Assembly: GCA_048268885.1 (NCBI GenBank)
Contig: JBLWUP010000009.1
Location: forward strand, 62,001-126,000
Reading direction: 5' to 3'
From: Pelagibius sp048268885
GTDB lineage: Bacteria > Pseudomonadota > Alphaproteobacteria > Kiloniellales > Kiloniellaceae
DNA length: 64,000 nucleotides
Shown here: positions 52,812 through 60,367 of the stretch, piece after piece
Layout of the letters: every line of letters starts with the position of its first letter
How positions within the stretch are numbered: position 1 is the first letter of the stretch
Position numbers and translations under genes: made by a program
Notes under the pieces: model-generated
The model's input: only the letters and a program-made list of their open reading frames with translations
The model's database searches: none
Told to the model about the DNA's origin: nothing

Positions 52812-53477
52812 TCAGGCCACCGAAACCGGGGCGTCCAGGGCCGCGCGGGTGAAGGATTCGATGTAGTCGAGCAGCGCGTTCGAGGCATCCATCGCCTTCT
52901 GCTCCTCGCCTTTGGCGATCGCCGCCGCCAGTTCCGCGTGCAGCTTGGCGCAGCGCGGCAGGTCCAGCACTTCCTTGTAGTGCATATACCAGAAACGCCG
53001 CGACAGGCCGTGGGTCAGGCCCATGGCGCGCTGGGCGTACTCGTTGCGGCAGGCGCGCGAGATCAGCAGGTTGAGGTCGCGGTCCAGGCGCATGAAGCCG
53101 ACGTCGTCGTCCTTGCCGGCGCAGTCGTTCATGCCGTCCGCGATGCTCTGGAACTGGACGCGTTCCTCGGCATTGGCGCGCTTCGCGGCCAGCTGCGCCA
53201 TCAGGCGTTCCAGTTCGCGGCGTACGCGCAGCAGCTCCAGCTGACTGCGCACGTTGATCTCCGACACCATGACGCCGCGCCGCGGCAGGATGACGATCAG
53301 CCCCTCGCGGGCGAGCCGCTGCAGGGCTTCGCGAATCGGCGTTCTGCCGATGCCGAGCGAAGCGGCGAGCGCGTTCTCCGAGAGCACCTGCCCGGGCGGC
53401 AGGGCCAGGGTGACGATTCTTTCCTCGAGTTCCGCGTAGGCCTTGTCGGTCAGGGAGGGGGGGAGGCCGCTTATCAT
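52812..53477 (-). CDS. GntR-family regulator with FCD domain
   Basis: A 221-residue FadR-like regulator. The winged helix is at residues 8-75 ('GQVLSENALAASLGIGRTPI', 'REALQRLAREGLIVILP'), followed by an all-helical FCD effector domain with metal-ligand-type positions in 'FMRLDRDLNLLISRACRN' and 'HAELAAAIAKGE'. It is divergent from the PanB-like operon; the shared 179-bp gap contains TGATATATCACA, which recurs at one more promoter in the cluster. FCD regulators usually repress and respond to small organic acids, so the effector may be the transported substrate or a product. Confidence 0.92.
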   Translation of the reverse strand: MISGLPPSLTDKAYAELEERIVTLALPPGQVLSENALAASLGIGRTPIREALQRLAREGLIVILPRRGVMVSEINVRSQLELLRVRRELERLMAQLAAKRANAEERVQFQSIADGMNDCAGKDDDVGFMRLDRDLNLLISRACRNEYAQRAMGLTHGLSRRFWYMHYKEVLDLPRCAKLHAELAAAIAKGEEQKAMDASNALLDYIESFTRAALDAPVSVA

Positions 53478-53566
53478 TTGCTTCCTGTTCTTCGGCAGGT
53501 CCGGGTTTTTGGCAGGGCCGGTTCGACTTCGGAGTGTGCCTCGTAACTTGCCCTAAGCTCCGTCGC

Positions 53567-53608
53567 TTGACAACTAGCCGACATATGATCTTTTATTGAT
53601 ATATCACA
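53567..53608 (+). promoter_or_regulatory. Promoter and GntR operator candidate of the PanB-like operon
   Basis: A -35 TTGACA at 53567-53572 and a weak -10 TTTTAT at 53591-53596, spacing 18, followed at once by TGATATATCACA (53597-53608), whose core TGATATATCA is a perfect 10-bp palindrome. A protein bound here would cover the transcription start. The same order of elements is found at 58772-58812. Confidence 0.6.
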
Positions 53609-53656
53609 AGTCGACGAAAGATCGATGGACCAAAGGGGACTGGGAGGACCGCCGGC

Positions 53657-54517
53657 GTGGAACGCAAGAAGCGGACGATCACTGAAATTCGCGATTCGAA
53701 GAAGACGGGCGAGAAGATGGTCTACACATCTGTGCCCGACTACACCTCTGCGCAGTGGGCGGAGGCGGCCGGCGTGGACGTCTGCGTCGTGGGCGACAGC
53801 CTGGCCATGATCGCCCACGGCCACAAGAGCACCATCCCGGCGACCATGGACATGATGGTGCTGCACGCCCAGGCGGTGCGGCGCGGCGCCCCGAACACCT
53901 TCGTGCTGGGCTGCATGCCCTACCAGAGCTATCACACGGTCGAGGTGGCGCTGGCCAACGCCTCCCGCTTCATGCAGGACGCGGACTGCGACGCGGTGAA
54001 GCCGCAGGGCGGCAAGTCCCAGGCCCACATTCTGAAGGCGCTGGTCGACGCGGGCATCCCCACCGCCTCGCATATCGGCCTCACGCCGCACACCATCGCC
54101 ATGTTCGGCGGCTTTCGCCTGCAGGGGAAAACCGCCGAGGCGGCGATGAAGATTTTGGAAGACGCTCTCGCGATCCAGGACGCCGGCTGCTTCATGCTGG
54201 AATTCGAGGCCGTGCCGGCGAAGATCGCCGCGGTGATCTCGCAGCAGCTCGAAATCCCGACCATCGGCATCGGCGCCGGCGCGGGCACCGACGGCCAGAT
54301 CCTGCTGTCCTACGACCTGCTGGGGGTCTTCACCGACTTCAAGCCGAAGTTCACCAAGCGCTACGCCAACCTGACCGAAGTCGCGGTGGCGGGGCTCTCC
54401 AGCTACGTCCAGGACGTGAAGGCCGGCAGCTTCCCCGACGACGACCACAGCTACACGGTCAATGACGCGGAATACGAGCGCTTTCTCGGCCTGGTCGAAC
54501 AGCGGCGGCAGATCTGA
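53657..54517 (+). CDS. PanB-like (ketopantoate hydroxymethyltransferase family) protein, altered metal site
   Basis: A 286-residue TIM-barrel protein clearly related to PanB: 'VVGDSLAMIAHGHKSTIPAT', 'RRGAPNTFVLGCMPYQSY', 'SHIGLTPHTIAMFGG', 'IGIGAGAGTDGQILLSYDLL'. Compared with E. coli PanB as I recall it, ligand D45 is kept (D47) and so are K112 (K115) and E181 (E184), but Mg ligand D84 is Cys86 and E114 ('KIEGG') is Gln117 ('KPQGG'). Two of three metal ligands are therefore lost, and it is unlikely to be the housekeeping pantothenate enzyme. It leads an operon with TRAP transporter and oxygenase genes, not panC. GTG start after GGGAGG. Confidence 0.85.
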   Translation: MERKKRTITEIRDSKKTGEKMVYTSVPDYTSAQWAEAAGVDVCVVGDSLAMIAHGHKSTIPATMDMMVLHAQAVRRGAPNTFVLGCMPYQSYHTVEVALANASRFMQDADCDAVKPQGGKSQAHILKALVDAGIPTASHIGLTPHTIAMFGGFRLQGKTAEAAMKILEDALAIQDAGCFMLEFEAVPAKIAAVISQQLEIPTIGIGAGAGTDGQILLSYDLLGVFTDFKPKFTKRYANLTEVAVAGLSSYVQDVKAGSFPDDDHSYTVNDAEYERFLGLVEQRRQI

Positions 54518-54519
54518 CC

Positions 54520-54816
54520 ATGAAGCACTACAGCGGCACGCGGGCCTTCGACGGTCTCGACGTCAGGGTCGACGGGGCGCCTCTGGATCCCCGCTTCGAT
54601 CTCAAGACCTATTCCAAGAACGGCTTCGAGTGGAGTTTCGAGGGCGCGGAGCCGCAGCAGCTGGCGCTCGCGATCCTGGCGGACGCCACGGACCAGGAAA
54701 CCGCCCTGCGGCTTTCGGGCCCCTTCATGGCGGCCATCGTTGCCAACTTCGACAACGACTGGGAAATGACGCAAGAGGATGTCCAGGCCGCCGTCCGCTC
54801 CCTGGACTCGCAATAA
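54520..54816 (+). CDS. Small DUF6166-like protein
   Basis: A 98-residue protein two bases behind the PanB-like gene, so certainly co-translated. 'MKHYSGTRAFDGLDVRVDGA', 'KNGFEWSFEGAEPQQLALAI' and 'EMTQEDVQAAV' resemble the DUF6166 family as I recall it. No membrane segment, no Cys or His cluster. Function unknown; a stabilising or regulatory partner of the PanB-like protein is possible. Confidence 0.65.
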   Translation: MKHYSGTRAFDGLDVRVDGAPLDPRFDLKTYSKNGFEWSFEGAEPQQLALAILADATDQETALRLSGPFMAAIVANFDNDWEMTQEDVQAAVRSLDSQ

Positions 54817-54858
54817 GTCAAAGCAAGAAGCGAAAAATCGAACATGGGAGGAACACCA

Positions 54859-55932
54859 GTGAAACAGATGACGATGAAAGCGGCCACGGCCACGGCCGCG
54901 GCACTTGCCGCGGCGCTGGCCTTTGCCGCACCGGGCTTCGCAGCCGAGAAGGAGAGCCACAGCTTCCAGATGGCCACGGGCTGGGGCGGCGGGCCGCTGA
55001 TGGACATCGGCGCCAAGGCCTTCGCCGACAAGGTGAACGAGATGTCGGAAGGCCGCATCAGCATCGAGGTCTTTCCCGCCGGCACGCTCGGGCCGGGGCT
55101 CAAGGTTTCCGAGACGGTGAAGAACGGCGTCGCCGACATGGGACACACCTGGATCGGCTACGACTGGGGCGCCGATCCCACCGCGGTGCTGTTCGGCGGC
55201 TTTGCCGGCTCCTTCGACACCGAGAAGATGCTCCACTGGCTGTACCGCGCCGGCGGCGCCGAGCTGCAGGCCGAGTGGCGCATGGAGAAGTTCAATCTTG
55301 TCTCCATGCCGCTGTTCATCCGTACCGCCGAGGTCTTCCTGCATTCGCGCAAGCCCGTGCGCTCCCTGGAGGACCTGAAGGGCCTGAAGCTGCGCACCGC
55401 CGGTGCCTGGCTGGAGATTTCGCGCGGCATGGGCGCGGCGCCGGTCACCATGCCCGGCGGCGACGTCTACACCGCGCTGGAGCGCGGCGCCATCGACGCG
55501 ACGGAATGGGGCACGCTGTGGGAAAACATCAGCCCGGGTTTCCACCGGGTCACCAAATACGTGATCATTCCCGGCATTCACCAGCCCACCGCGCCTTTCG
55601 AGCTGGTCATCAACAAGGACTCCTGGGCCTCGCTTTCCGAAGAGGACCAGCAGATCGTCCGCGATGCGGCCTTCATGACGACCATCAATTCCTGGCTGAC
55701 CATCGGGCAGGAAGACGCCAAGGCGCTCGCTTTCTTCCGCGAGCAGGGCAACGAGATCGTCGAGCTCGATCCGGAAGTCCAGTACGCCGCGCGCGAGGCC
55801 GGTCTCGCCTGGGCCGAGACAAAGGCCGCGGAGAACGCCTGGTTCAAGCGGGTTCTCGATGACCAGAAGGACTTCGCCGATCTGTGGACCGGGGCGAACC
55901 GCTACCGCACGGTCAAGATCCGCGGCGAGTAA
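54859..55932 (+). CDS. TRAP transporter substrate-binding protein (DctP type), second system
   Basis: A 357-residue periplasmic receptor with a Sec signal ('AAALAFAAPGFAA' then Glu-Lys-Glu), unlike the Tat signal of the first system. DctP features: 'FQMATGWGGGPLMDIGAKAF', 'GRISIEVFPAGTLGPGLKV' and 'LKGLKLRTAGAWLEISRGMG', with 'GAIDATEWGTLWEN' near residue 210 matching the Arg/Trp ligand region. The GTG at 54859 has GGGAGGA six bases upstream; the ATG at 54844 overlaps that site. It belongs to the PanB-like operon. Confidence 0.9.
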   Translation: MKQMTMKAATATAAALAAALAFAAPGFAAEKESHSFQMATGWGGGPLMDIGAKAFADKVNEMSEGRISIEVFPAGTLGPGLKVSETVKNGVADMGHTWIGYDWGADPTAVLFGGFAGSFDTEKMLHWLYRAGGAELQAEWRMEKFNLVSMPLFIRTAEVFLHSRKPVRSLEDLKGLKLRTAGAWLEISRGMGAAPVTMPGGDVYTALERGAIDATEWGTLWENISPGFHRVTKYVIIPGIHQPTAPFELVINKDSWASLSEEDQQIVRDAAFMTTINSWLTIGQEDAKALAFFREQGNEIVELDPEVQYAAREAGLAWAETKAAENAWFKRVLDDQKDFADLWTGANRYRTVKIRGE

Positions 55933-55960
55933 TCCGATCTCCTGAACGTCCCTTGCGTGA

Positions 55961-55987
55961 CCCCCGGCGGCGCCCTGCCGTCGGGGG
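55961..55987 (+). terminator. Hairpin between dctP and dctQ, second system
   Basis: An 11-bp stem with one wobble pair, CCCCCGGCGGC with GCCGTCGGGGG around GCCCT, followed by CTTTCCCGG. It lies in the same place as the hairpin of the first TRAP operon and should protect the receptor mRNA or thin out downstream transcription. Confidence 0.65.
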
Positions 55988-56005
55988 CTTTCCCGGGAGA
56001 GGGTT

Positions 56006-56530
56006 TTGCGCCGAATCATCGCAGTTATCGAGTTGCTCACCGAGAGTATCGGCGGTCTCGCGGCCCTGGTGGTCATCCCGCTGGTGCTGGCCACGTGCTA
56101 CGAAGTCTTCGCCCGCTATGTCTTCGGGGCGCCGACCATCTGGGCCTTCGAGCTGGGCTACACCCTGATGGGAATCCATTTCCTGCTCGGGGGCGCCCTC
56201 ACCTTGAAGAAGCAGGCGCACGTCCGCATCGACCTGATCTACGGCCAGCTCAGCGCCCGCAAGCAGGCCATGATCGACCTGCTCCTCTATACCGCCCTGA
56301 CCCTGCCGGCGCTGACGCTCATCTTCCTGCGTCTCGCGGACTACGCCGGCGAGGCCTACATGTCCGGCGAAACCACCGGACAGTCCGCCTGGAACCCGCC
56401 GATCTGGCCGCTGCGCATGATCATCGCGGCCAGCTTTCTGTTGCTCACCCTGCAGGTCTTTGCGGAAATCCTGAAATGTATCGGCACCTTGCGGCGCCCT
56501 GAACCTGCCGAAGAGGGGACGTCGCTGTGA
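56006..56530 (+). CDS. TRAP transporter small permease (DctQ type), second system
   Basis: A 174-residue inner-membrane protein with four hydrophobic segments. 'CYEVFARYVFGAPTIWAFEL' and 'LKKQAHVRIDLIYGQLS' are typical of DctQ. It starts with TTG after GGGAGAGGG and ends in a GTGA overlap with dctM. Confidence 0.88.
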   Translation: MRRIIAVIELLTESIGGLAALVVIPLVLATCYEVFARYVFGAPTIWAFELGYTLMGIHFLLGGALTLKKQAHVRIDLIYGQLSARKQAMIDLLLYTALTLPALTLIFLRLADYAGEAYMSGETTGQSAWNPPIWPLRMIIAASFLLLTLQVFAEILKCIGTLRRPEPAEEGTSL

Positions 56531-57840
56531 CCGCGCTGTTAATGTTTCCCGCGCTCTTTGTGCTGATCTTTCTTGGCTTTCCCGTCGCCTTTTCGCTGCT
56601 CGGCGTGGCTTTCGTCTTCGGCATGATCACCTTTGGCGACGCCGCCTTCTTCCAGTTCACCCAGAAGATCGAGGCCGTCGCCTCCAACTTCGTGCTGGCG
56701 GCGGTGCCGCTCTTCGTTTTCATGGGCTCGATGCTGGAGCGCTCCGGCATCGCCGAGCAGTTGTTCAGCGCGGTCCATCTCTGGACCCGGCGCCTTCCCG
56801 GCGGCCTGGCGGTGGGCACCGTGATCATGTGCATCATCTTCGCCGCCTCGACCGGGGTGATCGGCGCGACGGAAACCGTCGTCGGCCTGCTCGCGATCCC
56901 GGCGATGATGAAATACTCCTACTCGAACTCGCTGATCTCCGGGACGATCTGCGCCGGCGGATCGCTGGGGACGATCATTCCCCCCTCCGTCGTGGTGGTG
57001 GTGCTGGGGCCGATCGCCAACGTGTCGATCGGCGATCTGATGGTCGGCATGATCTTCCCGGGGCTCATCCTCTCCGGCCTCTACATCCTCTACATCATCG
57101 GCCTCTGCCTGGTGAAGCCGGAGGCGGGCCCGAGGGCCCGCGATGAAGCGGACGACATGCCGCTGGGCGAGAAGATCGTCCTCACCCTGAAGGCGCTGCT
57201 GCCGCCGTTGTTCATGATCTTCGCCGTGCTGGGGTCGATCATGCTCGGTTGGGCGGCGCCGACCGAGGCCGCGGCCATCGGTGCGGCCGGAGCCTTCGTG
57301 CTGACCATCGTCTATGGCCGCTTCACGCTGAAGGCCTTTTGGGAGGCACTGGTCAAGACCATCGTGGTCACCTCGATGATCATGTTCATCCTGCTGGCCG
57401 GCAGCCTGTTCACCGGCGTCTTCGTCGGTGCCGGCGGCATGGGCATCATGCGCGCCATGATCAACGGCGTCGATATCGGGCCCTGGGGCCTGGTGGCCAT
57501 CTTCCTGGGGCTGGTGTTCATCGCCGGATTCTTCCTGGAATGGATCTCGATCCTGCTGATCTTCGTGCCGCTGTTCATGCCGTTCATCCTGCAGGGCGGT
57601 TTCGACCCTGTATGGTTCTGCATGCTGCTGCTGGTGATGATCCAGACCAGCTACCTGACACCGCCGATGGCGCCGGCGATCTTCTATCTGCGCGGCGTCG
57701 CGCCGGCGGACATCACGCTGCGCCAGATGTACAAGGGCGTCTTGCCCTTCATCGCCATCCAGATCATCACCTTGGGGATCGTTGCGGCCTTTCCGCAGAC
57801 CGCCTTGTGGCTGCCGCAGCAGATCCTCGGGTTCCGCTAA
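56527..57840 (+). CDS. TRAP transporter large permease (DctM type), second system
   Basis: A 437-residue permease with about twelve hydrophobic segments. Motifs: 'ASTGVIGATETVVGLLAIPA', 'GGSLGTIIPPSVVVVVLGPI', and near the C-terminus 'QTSYLTPPMAPAIFYLRGV'. The GTG start overlaps the dctQ stop. It is followed 12 bases later by the PhyH-type oxygenase gene. The family brings in organic acids with Na+. Confidence 0.92.
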   Translation: MTALLMFPALFVLIFLGFPVAFSLLGVAFVFGMITFGDAAFFQFTQKIEAVASNFVLAAVPLFVFMGSMLERSGIAEQLFSAVHLWTRRLPGGLAVGTVIMCIIFAASTGVIGATETVVGLLAIPAMMKYSYSNSLISGTICAGGSLGTIIPPSVVVVVLGPIANVSIGDLMVGMIFPGLILSGLYILYIIGLCLVKPEAGPRARDEADDMPLGEKIVLTLKALLPPLFMIFAVLGSIMLGWAAPTEAAAIGAAGAFVLTIVYGRFTLKAFWEALVKTIVVTSMIMFILLAGSLFTGVFVGAGGMGIMRAMINGVDIGPWGLVAIFLGLVFIAGFFLEWISILLIFVPLFMPFILQGGFDPVWFCMLLLVMIQTSYLTPPMAPAIFYLRGVAPADITLRQMYKGVLPFIAIQIITLGIVAAFPQTALWLPQQILGFR

Positions 57841-57852
57841 GGAGAAGACATC

Positions 57853-58755
57853 ATGACGCCAGAGGAGATTTGCGCCCAGGCGCCCCGCCTGCTGTCGGCG
57901 GCGGATCGTCAGAGATACTTCGACGAGGGCGGCATCGTCGTGCCGGACCTCGTCGACCGGACCTGGCTCGGGCGCTGCCGCGCGGCGGTCGCGCGCCTGC
58001 AGAAGGAAAGCGCCGGGCTGACGCAGTCCGACGCCGTCTTCGACCTGGAGCCCGGCCACCGTCCGGACAATCCCCGCCTGCGCCGCATCTCCAGCCCTTG
58101 CGACCAGGACCCCGTTTTCTGGGAATTGCTGAGCGAAGGGCCGCTCGGCGACCTGGCGGTCGATCTGCTGGGACCGGACGTGAAGTTCTACCAGGCGAAG
58201 CTGAACTTCAAATCGCCGCGCGGCGGAACGGAAGTCCGCTGGCATCAGGACGCGCCCTTCTTCCCGCACACCAATCATGCGGTGCTGACCATGGGAGTCT
58301 ACCTCGACGACTGCAGCCTGGCGCAGGGGCCGCTGGAGATCATTCCCGGCAGCCACAAGGGCGAGGTCTACAATCACTATGACGCCGCCGGGGAGTGGCG
58401 CGGCGAGATGTCGGCCGACGACGGCGCCAAGGTCGCCGGCGTGGCGCCGCGCGTCTTCGACGGCGCGGCCGGCGCCGTCACCGTGCACAACTATCGCACG
58501 GTGCACGGCTCCAAGCCCAACCGCTCCGACAGCCCGCGCCCGCTGCTGCTTTACGTGCTCAGCGCCGCCGACGCCTTGCCCTACACCGCCCAGCCGCTGA
58601 AATCGCGTTACGAGCAGGCGGTGGTGCGCGGCGTTCCGGCGGCCTTCGCCCACCACGAGCCCGGGCGCTTCCGCCTGCCGCCGGACTGGAGCGGGGGCTA
58701 CAGCTCGATCTTCGCCCTGCAGCAGCAGGAGGCCCGGAAAGCCGCAGGTTCCTGA
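57853..58755 (+). CDS. Phytanoyl-CoA dioxygenase (PhyH) family oxygenase
   Basis: A 300-residue Fe(II)/2-oxoglutarate oxygenase. The iron triad is H131-x-D133 in 'VRWHQDAPFFPHTNH' and H218 in 'TVHGSKPN', and R229 in 'DSPRPLLLY' should bind 2-oxoglutarate. 'GPLEIIPGSHKGEV' is the usual PhyH loop. It hydroxylates an unactivated carbon of an imported or derived compound; substrates in this family range from acyl-CoAs to ectoine and phosphonates. It is the last gene of the PanB-like operon, starting after AAGGAGAAGACATC. Confidence 0.9.
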   Translation: MTPEEICAQAPRLLSAADRQRYFDEGGIVVPDLVDRTWLGRCRAAVARLQKESAGLTQSDAVFDLEPGHRPDNPRLRRISSPCDQDPVFWELLSEGPLGDLAVDLLGPDVKFYQAKLNFKSPRGGTEVRWHQDAPFFPHTNHAVLTMGVYLDDCSLAQGPLEIIPGSHKGEVYNHYDAAGEWRGEMSADDGAKVAGVAPRVFDGAAGAVTVHNYRTVHGSKPNRSDSPRPLLLYVLSAADALPYTAQPLKSRYEQAVVRGVPAAFAHHEPGRFRLPPDWSGGYSSIFALQQQEARKAAGS

Positions 58756-58771
58756 GGATTCGGCCGGGGGC

Positions 58772-58812
58772 TTGCCCCTTACCGCAATCTGATCTATAAC
58801 TGATATATCACA
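58772..58812 (+). promoter_or_regulatory. Promoter and GntR operator candidate of the hydroxylase gene
   Basis: TTGCCC at 58772-58777, 16 bases, CTATAA at 58794-58799, one base, then TGATATATCACA at 58801-58812. The 12-mer is identical to that at 53597-53608 and sits in the same place relative to the -10 box. This marks the hydroxylase gene as a second unit under the same regulator. Confidence 0.6.
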
Positions 58813-58878
58813 GAAGAGGGCCAGTCTGGACGCACCTTGATGTCCCCTCTGGCCTTCGCAGCCTTCTGGAGGAAGACG

Positions 58879-59679
58879 ATGCCGAAGGAAATCAGCAGCA
58901 GCCCGATGACGCCGCGCCAGCACAGCTACCGCGAGGTCTACCGCTCGCGCATCGACGGCTGGTACAACGGCTTCCTGCACGTCGCCATCATCTATGCGAT
59001 CGGCGGGCTGGCCTTGTGGTATTACGTCGCGCACATTTCCAATGTGCAGTGGTGGGAGTGGATGATCGTTCCGATCACCTTCCTGGCCTGCAACATCTTC
59101 GAATGGGCGCTGCACAAGTACGTCATGCACCGGCCGATCCGGCTGCCGGGCCTGCGCGCCGTCTATCAGCGCCACACGCTGCAGCACCACCAGTTCTTTA
59201 CGGAAGAGGAAATGCGCTTCGCCGGCGAGCACGACTGGCGCGTCACCTTCTTTCCGCCCTACGCGCTGGTGGTCTTCATCCTCATGTCGATGCCCGGCGT
59301 GGTCGTGCTGTCCTGGCTGATCAGCGCCAACGTCGGCTGGCTGTTCATCTGCACGACGACGGGCATGTACCTGCTGTACGAATTCATGCACTTCTGCTGC
59401 CACGTGGAAGACAATTTCTTCGTGCGCAACATGCCGTTCGTGAACACCCTGCGCCGTCACCACACCGCCCATCACAATCAGTCGATCATGATGGAGCGGA
59501 ACATGAACCTGACCTTCCCCATCGCTGACTGGCTGTTCGGTACGTCGGACCTCAATCGCGGCTTGTTGGGCCATCTGTTCAACGGCTACAGCACCAAGTA
59601 CGTGAAGACCGACATGCGCAAGGTGTCCCGTACGCCGCGGGTCCCGGCGTCGATTCCGCCGGGCACGCAAACCACCTGA
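58879..59679 (+). CDS. Membrane fatty acid hydroxylase / sterol desaturase superfamily protein
   Basis: A 266-residue di-iron membrane oxygenase with about four hydrophobic segments. The eight-His pattern is complete: H79-x4-H84 ('HKYVMH'), H99-x3-HH ('HTLQHH'), H171-x3-H175 ('HFCCH') and H194/195-x2-HH ('HHTAHH'). It likely hydroxylates a lipid or alkyl chain. GGAGGAAGACG fixes the ATG at 58879; upstream in-frame starts at 58837 and 58840 are unlikely. The operator TGATATATCACA lies 66 bases before the start. Confidence 0.9.
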   Translation: MPKEISSSPMTPRQHSYREVYRSRIDGWYNGFLHVAIIYAIGGLALWYYVAHISNVQWWEWMIVPITFLACNIFEWALHKYVMHRPIRLPGLRAVYQRHTLQHHQFFTEEEMRFAGEHDWRVTFFPPYALVVFILMSMPGVVVLSWLISANVGWLFICTTTGMYLLYEFMHFCCHVEDNFFVRNMPFVNTLRRHHTAHHNQSIMMERNMNLTFPIADWLFGTSDLNRGLLGHLFNGYSTKYVKTDMRKVSRTPRVPASIPPGTQTT

Positions 59680-59696
59680 GACGCAAACCAGCTGAG
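59665..59696. repeat. Tandem repeat, 16 bp x 2, across a stop codon
   Basis: ACGCAAACCACCTGAG and ACGCAAACCAGCTGAG. The first copy contains the TGA stop of the hydroxylase gene; the second repeats the last codons and stop beyond the gene. Confidence 0.9.
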
Positions 59697-59710
59697 ATGG
59701 AGGCGAGATC

Positions 59711-59908
59711 ATGCCGCTCCCTTACAAGATCCTGCTTTCGCTCATCGTGGCGGTGCTGGCGGCCCTGATCGCCTGGATGGAGGTGCAAGGGGGACAGCAG
59801 CGCCTGGCGTGGATCGTCGGCGCGATCGCCGGGATCATGCTGCTCGGCCTCTGGGTCTTCCCGGAGGCCGGCGGCGGCAAGCCGGGAAAGCCGACCAAGG
59901 ACCGCTAG
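59711..59908 (+). CDS. Small two-helix membrane protein
   Basis: A 65-residue protein with hydrophobic segments at about residues 6-22 and 32-51 and a Gly/Lys tail ('GGGKPGKPTKDR'). GGAGGCGAGATC precedes ATG 59711. It follows the hydroxylase gene after 31 bases and could be a membrane partner of it. Family not recognised. Confidence 0.7.
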   Translation: MPLPYKILLSLIVAVLAALIAWMEVQGGQQRLAWIVGAIAGIMLLGLWVFPEAGGGKPGKPTKDR

Positions 59909-60081
59909 CCGCTACCGCCTCTTCGACAGAAAGGCAGCGCAGCCGTTTGGCACCGCTTTCGGTGGTCCTTCCCTGCGGCTGCGGCTTTCCGCCTTCACGC
60001 CGGCCTTCTTCCCCGCCGCCGGCTGCGATGCAGAGCGCCTTCTCCGGCTGATTTTTTCTGACAAGGCCGCGCGGGCCATAC

Positions 60082-60221
60082 TAGATCGGATTATGTTTAG
60101 ACAGAACCACCAAGTGGTTCTGTCTAAACGTGTGAATCCGATCTATTCCTAATACATAGAGCAGATTCACAGGGTTGCTGGATCGCCTTCGGCGATTCCA
60201 TCCAACCCTGATCTGCTCTAG
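60082..60221 (-). repeat. Double-hairpin repeat, family A, copy 2 (reverse orientation)
   Basis: The reverse complement of the element at 10455-10594 with only a few changes, including compensating ones in the loop of CCACTTGGTGG. It lies between the small membrane protein gene and the dehydrogenase gene. The rest of this gap (59909-60081 and 60222-60277) shows no gene or signal. Confidence 0.93.
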
Positions 60222-60277
60222 GATCGTTCGCAAGCAATCGGGCGCGGCCGGGTTTGTTCCGACACCGACCCGGAGAA

Positions 60278-60325
60278 CGAAAGGCGCCGTCCACGATAGG
60301 CGCCGTCCACGAAAGGCGCCGCGCC
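60278..60325. repeat. Tandem repeat, 16 bp x 3
   Basis: GAAAGGCGCCGTCCAC, GATAGGCGCCGTCCAC and a third, partly changed unit, in the leader of the dehydrogenase gene about 45 bases before its start. Confidence 0.85.
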
Positions 60326-60367
60326 GCAGGGAAGGCCTCCAGAGTTCTTGGCCGGGGAGATGCATCG

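Noticed and set aside
56539..59712. Open frame of over 1000 codons on the minus strand across dctM, phyH and the hydroxylase gene
   Set aside because: It runs antisense to three well-supported genes and is made of Asp/His/Arg-rich low-complexity sequence; no start signal.
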